Assembly (NCBI GenBank): GCA_914767715.1
Contig: OU612068.1
Location: 20,026,001 to 20,090,000, forward strand
Length of the DNA stretch: 64,000 bases
Direction: 5' to 3'
DNA from: Membranipora membranacea
Taxonomy: Eukaryota > Bryozoa > Gymnolaemata > Cheilostomatida > Membraniporidae
Within the stretch, counting starts at the first letter, position 1. Each line of letters begins with the position of its first letter. Of this stretch, positions 48,901 to 59,000 are shown one piece after another. The position numbers and the translations under genes were made by a program. The notes under the pieces were generated by a model, which saw nothing but the letters and a program-made list of their open reading frames with translations, ran no database searches and had not been told where the DNA came from.

Positions 48901-50220
48901 AAATGGTTGCGCATCACACCTTTGTTACATAGGCACCAAACAACAGCACATGTAGGGTTTGGCAGGCATTCAAAATACTGTCTTTTTTACAAAGGATGTT
49001 CCCTATCGAAAGAATCAGTGACAGGCATCTATCAGACTTTTTTTTTATTTTCAGCGCTTCAATGTAGCAGTAACAAGAGCAAAGTCGCTGCTGATTGTTG
49101 TTGGGAATCCCGAAGTTCTCTGTTCTGATGAGAATTGGCGCCGGTAAGACAGAATGGGTGAGGTTCAACAGGAAATAATTATCTTTTCTGTTCTTACCAC
49201 TTCATACTGAAGTAATGTCAATATGTTAATGAAGTGTTCAGTTCTCAACAGAACTTGTTTGACTGTGATATTGATTCATCATGGTGGCACAGAGCCATTT
49301 GATATCAAACTTTACTGTAATAATATTGATGGTGAAGCCATGTGCTGTGTTTGTGTGTTTTGTAGACATAAGCGATTGAGAAATATTTTATTTTCAGTCA
49401 TGCCCGGGCACATGTATGTAAGATGGCCTTTCAGATGATTGCATGCATCTGTGCCTCTATCGGTGAAGATTGTCTCAAAACCCAAAATTACCACTCTGCA
49501 CCCAGCTTTGCCAATGTGTTAGGTCTGTTCCGATTGGCTGCCACTGCCAGCCAATCAGATCAGAGCGAACACAACTACTGAAGCTGCATGATCATTGTGA
49601 CAAAGACTGTTGATTACCTGATATGTATGTCGTTCTTTCAGGTTGCTGGAGCACATTATAAAGGGAGGCGGATATGAGGGAACTCCTCTGGATGAGAATG
49701 CGCTAAGAGTAGATCCTGAACATCTCGCTATGGATGAACTCAGCGTTCAAGGTAAATAATAAAATGGTTGAAGACATCAAATGGACAATTCATTTCTTCC
49801 TTTCCTCTCAGTAAATGTAATTAAATTTTGTTCGACCATAGACTAAACAATGGTAATATTAAGTCTATGGGTTCGACTGATCAAGATTAAGCCTGTTTGA
49901 TCTTATGTTGCATAGTAAATAGAGAGTTATCCTCCATCATTTTATTTTAAATCAGCATTTGATCAAGCCAGCCCTAAGAACTGCATTGTTCTGGTTTACT
50001 TACGGCTGTGTTGCACCAATAGCTCAGACACAAAACAACACTGTGATTGTGAGCATGAATGCATCATGTCATTCACCTCTGCTGGCTGCCAAGCTTAAAT
50101 TGATACCATCACAAATAAAAGATGATTTCAATTTTTTCAGAAAATGGCCATGGGGCGGCAGGAGACGGATATAGCAATTACCAAATGCATATTGATGACA
50201 CAATTGAGAAGAGAAACTAG
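39970..50220 (+). CDS. MOV10/Armitage-like RNA helicase, copy A
   Basis: Exons: 39970-39977 (tentative), 40570-40838, 41886-42129, 42439-42549, 43208-43388, 43695-43837, 44156-44347, 44632-44779, 45020-45175, 45687-45799, 46159-46358, 46794-47014, 47229-47453, 48560-48766, 49055-49143, 49642-49751, 50141-50220. The model is in frame, 898 residues. It is a superfamily-1 Upf1-type 5'-3' RNA helicase of the MOV10/MOV10L1/Armitage group (RNA silencing, retroelement control). An N-terminal beta-rich part covers about 1-380. Motif I GPPGTGKT is at about 416-423, motif II DEAG at 538-541, then [25 protein letters not shown] (765-773) and [10 protein letters not shown] (807-816). The start is uncertain: either an 8-nt first coding exon giving MSSSEPKG, which leaves the next exon at 269 nt as in copy B, or the ATG at 40559 giving MNSSSEPKG. 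Vertebrate MOV10 is about 1000 residues, so the N-terminal part is shorter here. Confidence 0.88.
41317..41433. mobile_element. Hairpin MITE, 117 bp, 9-bp target duplication, in helicase A intron
   Basis: Arms of about 54 bp beginning TAGTCTAAGTGCTCAGACTC are perfect inverted copies around a loop of about 8 nt. TCATTAGGT flanks it exactly at 41308-41316 and 41434-41442. Its end sequence is shared with the element at 45193-45328. Confidence 0.9.
45193..45328. mobile_element. Hairpin MITE, 136 bp, older relative of 41317-41433
   Basis: The ends TAGTCTAAGTGCTCAGACGG and CCGTCTGAACACTTAGACTC are near-perfect inverted repeats. The arms are imperfect inside and share GGCATTACATTA. Flanks TCTGTATAC and TCTGTATGC are a 9-bp target duplication with one change. 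It sits just after a helicase A exon. Half of a similar element is at 56766-56830. Confidence 0.8.
47703..48437 (+). pseudogene. LINE remnant with two frameshifts, in helicase A intron
   Basis: It encodes the C-terminal part of a reverse transcriptase: [11 protein letters not shown], then [42 protein letters not shown] and [15 protein letters not shown]. The frame changes near 47893 and near 48225, and the copy begins just after where the YADD core would be. It ends [10 protein letters not shown] and a stop. This is the layout of endonuclease-type LINEs such as RTE or CR1 relatives. It lies in the intron between helicase exons 47229-47453 and 48560-48766. Confidence 0.85.
49837..49870. mobile_element. 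Micro-hairpin insertion, 34 bp
   Basis: Ends CATAGACTAA and TTAAGTCTATGG form an inverted repeat around a short loop. GTTCGAC is repeated exactly at 49830-49836 and 49871-49877. The same CATAGAC end as the insertion at 39259. Located in helicase A's last intron. Confidence 0.7.
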
Positions 50221-50382
50221 ACTTTGCTTCTACAACTATCAATAATGTGTCATTCTATTTGTTGTGATAAAAATATAGCATATTATCTTCCGAGTTTTAT
50301 CATTCCTATTTATGATAACTTATTGATTCATAATACCCACTAGAATTCTATTTTCTTACACATTTTTTCTTATCTTGTTTTG

Positions 50383-50388
50383 AATAAA
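50383..50388 (+). terminator. Poly-A signal AATAAA of helicase A
   Basis: AATAAA lies about 165 nt after the stop codon. The surrounding 3' UTR resembles that of copy B, where AATAAA is at 61273-61278. Confidence 0.55.
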
Positions 50389-50786
50389 ATTCTTTGATAA
50401 AAGAACAGCAAAACTTTATATGGGAAATTTCAGTGTTGGTTAGTGTGAGTGTAAGGTTTGCAAATATTTTGAGTGCTCAAACTTTTGCTAGTGGGATTCG
50501 ATGGCCACAAAATAACAAAATTTTGGCAGCTCAGAATAGCCTCAGATGTTCTATGGAAGAGGTATGAAACCAGAGGGGATGTTAAAGAGTAACCCACAAT
50601 GCAATTGTCTTGTTAAACTTACATCATTGGAATTGGAAATTGTAATGCTGTTGACAAGCCCTAATTGCACAGATATAATTGTTCGGAGCACACTGCAATT
50701 GTCCACTTGAGTCACACTCTTTGAATCGGATGACTTGACTCAATTGGGATGGTACTCTAACCGGACATGAAACCAGATTGTTGATC

Positions 50787-50817
50787 CCATAGACAAAACA
50801 CATACTCTTTGTCTATG
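50787..50817. mobile_element. Micro-hairpin insertion, about 31 bp
   Basis: Ends CCATAGACAAA and TTTGTCTATG are inverted copies. Flanks GTTGATC (50780-50786) and GTTCATC (50818-50824) match in six of seven bases. Confidence 0.55.
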
Positions 50818-51077
50818 GTTCATCTCATGAATATATTATACATTAATTACACTGACGGACGAATGTGGCGAGAAAAATGAAGTGTGGAATGGAATGAAAT
50901 ATAAAAGGAACAAATTGTCACCCAACTGAGATTGTAGAGCAATAAATTTATTGTTGAAATGTTGGGCATTCTCTCTCACCAACAGCCAAGCCTGTCTTGA
51001 CAGGCTTTTTTGCTCCCCCCCCCCCCTCCCATCCTCCTGATTTAGCTAAAGTGTGACTGAATGGACCAACATTCCTT

Positions 51078-51107
51078 CACAGAGTAAGGATATATCCTTA
51101 CTCTGTG
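51078..51107. mobile_element. Micro-hairpin insertion, 30 bp
   Basis: A perfect palindrome with arm CACAGAGTAAGGATA and no loop. ATTCCTT stands on both sides (51071-51077 and 51108-51114). Confidence 0.7.
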
Positions 51108-51777
51108 ATTCCTTGCATGTATAAGCAGTAGTGTTGAATTAAAAAGTCTGAGTTAAGTGATGTTTACACTGTACATATCTATGACCAACACACTTGGACG
51201 TCCCAAGCCGGTTTGTCACATATAGGGTTCGGTTGGTGGTTTGGAATTCTAGTCATGGGGATTCCCCAAATTTATTGATTATCAATATAATATTCTGTTT
51301 ACGTATCTTATTAGTTAATTGGTTATAATTGTATTGCATTGTAAAAAATAGACCCTAGAACACATGACAATAACAATGTCAATAATCATATCGGAGAAAT
51401 CTTTATGATTAGCTTACACTGTCGCTTTGGAGCTGGGATATTGCTGGTGAATACTTTGTTGAAACTGAATTGTGGAATAGGATAGGCTGCAATATGGATA
51501 GGTAAGTCGCTAGATAAAACACCAATTATACTTGCTCTCAGCTGCACCCTTAGCCCCGCCAACCCCCGAACAAAGCTTGTCAAGACAGGCTACTGCACCC
51601 TATTCCTCTGCAGTGAACAAAATATATATATACATGATAGTTTTACATATGGTCATTTGAATCGCAGCTTTCCTGACCAGATTCCCAAGACCAAACAAAT
51701 ACCTGTGGGTTATGTTCTCATTGCGCAATCCTCCATGGAAATTGCTCTGTTTGAGATTTTGCAGGCACGACTAGTGT

Positions 51778-53001
51778 AGCACATATAATGGCTCATCTAA
51801 AATTGGCACTGTTGATGCTGTAATGCAGCTAGTAGATGATATCACAAACGAGCTTGACAAACCGAATATCAAATGTATGCAACTGGCATCAGTAGACTTT
51901 TCTAAAGCGTACGATCGGCTCCAGCCTGCAGTGCTGGTTGGTAAGATGAAGAGTTACGGCTTCAACCTAAATCTCATCCAGCTTGTCCAAAGCTTCCTTG
52001 ATAACAGGCAGCAGTGTGTAAAGTACAATGGCATTTATTCCAGCAACATCGACTGCAAAGTAGGCACACCACAGGGTACCAAGCTGGGGCCTATACTGTG
52101 GCTTATATACTGCAATGACTTGGCTGCCAATGGCTACTCGCATATTAAGTATGCAGACGACACATCATTTTTCTGTGCTATGAACAATCAGGCTAGCCAG
52201 AATGACATTGTCCCTGCTCTACGAGCCACCCAGATGTGGTCCGCTGATAACAGCATGTTGTTAAACACTACCAAAACTGCTGTTATGAATATGTCACTAT
52301 GCCAGAGGTCCAAGTTTACAGAAGATATACATTTTGATGGCTCTGTTATAAAACCCATGTCCTCCATTAAATTTTTAGGCGTGACAATAGACAATAAGTT
52401 AAGTTTTAATGAGCATATATCAAACATTGTGTCTAGTTGTAACTCCAGGCTTTTTCTAATACGTAAATTGAAAACCTTGGGTCTAAGTGCAGAGGGGTTG
52501 AAGCTTTTTTACACTAGCAATGTACGTTCATTAACTTGTTATGCTGCCCCTGCCTGGTATGCTGTTTTATCTGATTTTAATAAGCAACGCCTTGAGAGCA
52601 TACAAAGATATGCAACTAGAATAATTTTACCTGAGTTTAACTACGAAGAAAGGCTTGAATCACTAGATATCCCACTACTCAATGACTTTTTGTTTCATCT
52701 AGCCTCAGCCCATTTTAGTAAGATTTTACACAATGCAACCCATCCACATCACTATCGAATTGTTTTAAACACTAGCCAACGAACATCCTCTCGCGCATCA
52801 TATCCATATTTGCCTAAGAGATGTCGCACAACGAAGCAGCAAAACAGCTTTTTTCAATTTTTCATGTCATTTTATAACAACAGATTTCTGTATGTAGAGT
52901 GATATTTTTAGTCTCATCAAAACTCTTATTTTTTTGCAAACATTCAATTTTTATCATCGCCATGATAACAGAATGTAGAATAAACGATTACGATTACGAT
53001 G
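51778..53001 (+). mobile_element. 5'-truncated LINE with intact reverse transcriptase C-terminal part
   Basis: A frame of 359 codons (51823-52902, open back to 51778) carries RT motifs in order: SVDFSKAYDRL (motif A), GTPQGTKLGPILW (motif B), YADDTSFF (motif C) and KFLGVTIDNKLSF. The active-site aspartates are present and there is no internal stop, so the copy is recent. Endonuclease and first RT motifs are absent. AATAAA at 52980 is followed by a short ACGATT repeat tail ending near 53001, a usual 3' end for CR1/L2-type LINEs. It ends 28 nt before the first recognised exon of helicase B, probably within that gene's first intron. Confidence 0.9.
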
Positions 53002-53028
53002 CTAACAGTAGCTCAATTATTTTTGCAG

Positions 53029-56000
53029 AACAGAGTCAACTGATATCTGCCACATCAGCACAAGCCTAGATGGATTGCCTTATGAAGAACGCACATCTCA
53101 AGATGGCAAACAGGTGATAAATATCGTGGATTTGAAGAATATAAAGCACATTGTAGAGTTCTCAATCACAAACACATCCAATGGTGCAGTGAGGTTACTT
53201 GACTACTGGCACAGCTATAGAGGACAGCAGGTCAAGGTTATTGAAAGCGATCAACTCCAAATAGAAAAAAGAACATCCAGTCCACTCAAGCCTGGAGGTA
53301 GGTACATTGAACAGAACAACCATTGAAAAGCCTGATAATATCTGAATAAATTTTCATAAGATTGCTGACTTTAGATTAAACTTTATTTTATCATAAACCC
53401 ATGGATATAAGTGCTGTTTTATATGTGCTTGAACCCTTGTGGTGCAGTAGGGTCATGTAGGTGTAGCCCAGATGTAAGGGCAACTGCTTGCAAAGTGAGA
53501 AATCTTTCACACAACGATCCCTATCCAAAAATGTCACCAGTTGTGTCAGTATATATTCAAGGAGTGCGGTTGGATGGGAATGGACCATTCAGTAAAGTAA
53601 ATGAGCAACCAAAATTTTGCAGCTTTTAGCAGCTTTTCGATTACTTTAGAGACATGCTGGATAAAAGTAGAGCTAGTAGCTAGTCGCCCAGGAGGCATGT
53701 ATCTGGAGTTGAAGATGAAGTTTGTCCAATATGGACAACGCAAGCAATACATGAGGCGCATAGAGTATGATTGTATAGATGAGGATCATAAAGGAGTATT
53801 TAAGCTTATGGCTCAGACAACTGAGTTGAAGGGGGAGGAAGATGCAGACGATGATTTATATGACGGTCTAGAGATAGTCCCCTGTCCCAGCCCAGAGTAG
53901 GTGATTTGCATTTCACTGAGGATCATTATTCGTCCCCCTCTATCCACAACCCTCTTTATTATAGTACTTCTTTGCAAGAGAAGCAGGAGACAAACTGAAT
54001 AATGGTGTGAATCTCACCACCTGAATATGATAGTTTAGGAAAACCAACAAGCCATCCACCATTTCACTTTGTTTTCAAGGTAAATTCTTCCACCTCGGTA
54101 GTTCAGACCGCAACACCTTTGGTCATTGAGAATTAAACTCACCATGCCGCCTTAAGCTGCGTTTACATGTGCGACAAATCGGCTAAAAATAACAACTCCG
54201 ACACAGGTCACCGATTTGACTGACCGTGTAAACAGTTAATCTGTGTTTAAATCGGTGTTCAAAATCGTTCACTTGTGACAATGTTCACGATTATGAACGG
54301 TTCAGCCAATAAACTAACTAGTTGTCTCACTAGCCAATCAGAGACAAGTTGAGTTGGAAGTTTGTGTTGAAATCGGTTATGCATGAACAGTGTGTAAATA
54401 GCATATCGTTGACATGTTGACAGACACCTATTATAGAGCAGATTCATAATCTGTGTCGGAGTTGTTATTATTAGCCGATTTATCGCACATGTAAACGCAG
54501 CTTTACAGCCTCACTATTTCAACTCTTTATTTTCAATAATTCTTAATGATGAAAAATATACCAAACCAAGACTGGTGCTCCAAATACTATCGAGTACATC
54601 AATGGAGCAGATAACATATCCTGTCTGGAATGCTTTGTAGGTCATCAACTCAACTTGAACATACCGGAGAATTGCTGGATTATGAACTCGAGAAATGGAA
54701 GATTGATCTCGTTAAATCTGAAAAACAGAAAGACATCAAGTAGGAATTTGTGTAGAGTTTTCTTGTCATTTATATAAATCATATGTACTAGGTGTACTGA
54801 TCCAAACTAATTGTACCCACCTGCAATAGATTGATATTGTACGCTCATGGTTATTGGTGTTTCATAAGTCAAGGAATTTTGTAACCTGCAATAGATCATC
54901 ACTGTGAATTCTTTATGGCTGGTGCACATTGTCCCAGACGACCATCCCAGATAGCCATCCCAGTCAATGTGAACATGAAAATGACACGATCCCAGACTGT
55001 CTGGGTCCGTCTGGGACAGTATCTGGAAAGTTCGTAAGCGTCAAACTTTCCCGATGCTGTCCCAGACGGACCCAGACTAATTTTGCATCTGGGTGCTATG
55101 TGAACCAGACATTAGGATGACCTGGGATCATCTGGGTCGATCTGGGACTATCTGTGACGATCCTAAACAATGTGAACATCATCCCAGCACTATCCCAGAC
55201 AAAAACTTAAACGCTAGTCTGGGATGAATTTTACAATGTGAACATAAGACTGGGACCATCTGGGATAAGCATCTGGGATGGCATCCCAATGTCATCTGGG
55301 ACAATGTGAACCAGCCTTTAAACGCGTGCCGTTCGGTGAGTACATTTTAGGCTGATTGGTTTTCCTGATTAATAGTATTCAAGCTAGTAAACCTTTTCAT
55401 AATATTCATACTCGGCTTGGGCTACAGTCAAGGCTTACTGATAGCTAGCTAGTAGCTTTGCGCATAATATTGAAAATCTCTGTATTACAATTCTACAACC
55501 ACAGGTCAATCAGTAAGAGTTTGTAACAGAAATTATCTCCCTACTGAACATGAGAAGACAAATTCTAAAAATAAAACAGTTTTTTACAGTATCACTAGAG
55601 GGTTTTTTCGCTGTTCCTAGCTAGCCTTGTTGTCACCAGTGGCCGCGTGACAAGGCTAGTTTCTAGCAACTACCAAAATAAGACAGACAGATTTTTATGT
55701 TCATGTACACCGTTTACTGTTACTTTTAATGGAGGTAATACTGCTTACTGTTTTTTTTTCAGAGAGAAGATGTTTCTTTCTAATAGTGTTGTGTATGAAA
55801 ACTATGGAGAAAGATTTTGTTCACTTCTAGATCTAGAGGAGATACAGATGAGCAAGGACTTATCTCATTATACTTTAAGGAATGTCTATCTCTCTAGTAA
55901 AACACACCCTGATAGACATGGCAAGCCGCGATACAGGATCAGGGTCAGTTACAGAATTTGCGAGTTACAAGTCTTGGATCTAGGAAATGAATTTTTTTTT

Positions 56001-59000
56001 ATCCGTTTGATACAATACTGATGTTCATTGGCCACATTTGACTCAGTTGTTTCCATTGGTAAAATAATTTTGATGCAGGGGAAAATAACAAGGCAGATAT
56101 TGTTCTACAAATCTGAAAAAAAGGGAACACCGTCTCCAGAAAAAAAAGTTATTTTTTAAACACAATTGTCCTTTTATACTTTGGTTTCGGTTTCGGTCAT
56201 CATACTGAGGTACAAATTCAGGGTGGTAACTCTTTGTTTCCTGCGATCCCTTTAGATATTTGTAGAGATACCTTTCATCCGTTTAAATCTTCATAAGGAG
56301 ATTTCAATGAGCATTGCTTATAAAACTCAGCTGCGATTGCCTGGACATAACAATGATGTCCATACTTTAATGTTCCACCAAAATGTTGCAATTTAGATTC
56401 CTGGTTTGGCTGAGAGGCGTCCAAGTGTAGTGAGAGGAGATCGTTTTTATTTAGCCCCTGTTCCACCTGATAGATACAAGTACGAAGGGAAGGTTGACGA
56501 TACATCCCAAAATGATGCATACGTTGTTCTCAATCCGATGTGAGTATCTATCACCTTTTGCGCTGACAATTTCTTGACTCGAGCCTAGGTAATATTAGAT
56601 CAAGTCTCATAATAAAATGGTCACAAACTATGTGTAACATTCGGGAACTTCTGAACTTGCTGGTTGCTTAATTCAGAAGTTCCTTCTCACCTCTAGCCTC
56701 ACAAATTTTATCAACAATAAAAATAAAATGAAAATATGTCTGTCCCCATTTACTGGTACCGCGTCAAAGTGCTCAGACGGCTGCAATGCAAGTTAGTGGC
56801 ATTACATTATCAAACACTCATGAAAATGTTGATATTGCAACTCTTAAAAATCTAAGATTGCATTATGCTGAACACTGGATATATCGTCATAATTTTCAGA
56901 TTTGAGGAACATATTAATGATGTAGCCGACAGACAGTTTCGCCTGGAGTTCTGTGTGGATAGGATGTCATTAAGAATCATGCACAGGGCGGTAGAGGAAG
57001 CTAGTGCTGATGATAAGCTGGAGCCTGTTCTGTTCGCAGAACGTGGGTTTGGAGTCTTATCGCCAAAAGATGCCAAAATTAATTTTGAATGCTTTAATAA
57101 GAAAATGGAGAGTAACCTGGAACAGTTGACAGCAGTGGGGCACATAGTAGCCGGAACATCCAGACCAGCACCGTATCTCATATACGGTCCACCTGGTACT
57201 GGTAAAACATTCACCCTGGTGGAGGCTATCAAACAGGTAAGCCTTGCACTTAGGGATTCCGGAATTCGATACCAGTATATTGTGTTACAAGGTTGATACA
57301 CCTGAACCTTTTTGTCTTACAGAGTTTAGAGCTTGGTAGCAAGTTCTGACCAGCTTTGTTGATGGGGAATAAAGTCTAAGAGCTTGGCAGCAATAAAAAT
57401 GAAATCTAAGATTATTTCTTGAGTTATGCACATAAAAGACTAATTCTACTCCTTGCCTGCTAATATATTTCATTGTTGTCTGACAGGTTTGCAAGCAAAA
57501 ACCCAACTCGAAGATTCTGGTATGTGCTCCACAGAATGATGCGGCTGACCTCATAGCTGAACAGCTTCTTGATGATATCAATCCAAGCGAAATCAGACGA
57601 TTCAATGCTGCTTCAAGAACAGCACACAATATGTCAGATGTGGTAAGTATCGCAAAATCCTTATCGACAAAGAAAGTCACTCAGCCAATCAGAGCTGAAC
57701 ATTTTGGCATCAGCCTTTCATTGGTGGTGAATGATCATTGGTAGTTCATTATTTTGTTTGCTGCCCCAAAGACACCATGATGTAGGGACGTTCCGTTGTA
57801 TTGATGGGAGTGTACAATGAAGCTCGTAGATTTGAACTCTTGAGAGTTCTCCATCAAATAAGAAATCATCCCCCCCTTATTTTTATTGTTTTAGGTTAGA
57901 GATATTTCATACTTCAGCAGAGACAATCCTGACAATATTCTGTTTCCTTGTAAAGATGAGATCATGAGCAGACAAATCATAGTGTCCACATTGGTCACTT
58001 CTGGCAGGTAAATCAGACAATTGACCTGTGATGAACTGTTTCACAGCATTTTTGTCGTTGTCATAGGCCATAGGGGTTAGCAATTTGGCATCCTTGCCTC
58101 TAGATCAGCGTGCCCTCAGTTTGTGTCCCAGCAGTAAGGGGGCCCTTCCTGTTTTGGTTTTGGCTCAATCCCAGCAGATGAGTACTTAAAACAATTGAGG
58201 CCCAATTTGTGTGCACGATCATCCAGCATGCATTTTAAAGAACGGTGGACAGTGGACGTTTGGTGGCACTAATAACCAGGAAAAATAGTCGCTACTGTAA
58301 AATATTTTCATTGTGTCAGCATAGACGAAAAGCCAAAACAGGTTACTTTTAATCTCCAAATATTTAGAGATATTGATTACTCCAGGCTGAATGTAGTTTG
58401 AGGAGAGCCAGACTGAATTCAATATGGTGGTTAGAAAATCCATCCCTATTCTGTTACAGACTTGTATCAGCAGAAATGGATGAACACTTTACTCACATCT
58501 TCATCGACGAAGCCGGACATGCAACAGAACCTGAGACTGTGATTCCATTTATTCTTCTTCTCGATCCTAATAAGAGACATGGAGGACAGGTTGTGTTAGC
58601 TGGAGATCCAGAACAGCTTGGAGCAATGCTCAGGTCACCTCTGGCTAAAAAATATGGCTATGGTAAATTAAAAAAATGGAGAAATTTTGGAATTGTTTAT
58701 TTCCACTTCCACAAGTGATATTCATAAAGCATCAGAAAAGAAAAGTAGTAAAGAATTTTAACTATCTTTAATCATCTTCTCTGACATATCAATTTTTGTG
58801 ATGTGTGATACTGCCCCATTCCAATTTGGATAGACACTTTCTTGGTAACTATGAAGCACACAATTTCAAAATACATCATTATCTACCACTTGCTGCTGAT
58901 CTCATGAACCAAGATAATTATTGTCGGATAAATATTAGTTGTCGATAAATAAGCATATTTCTGCAGGAAAGAGTCTTCTGGAGAGACTGATGACAGATAA

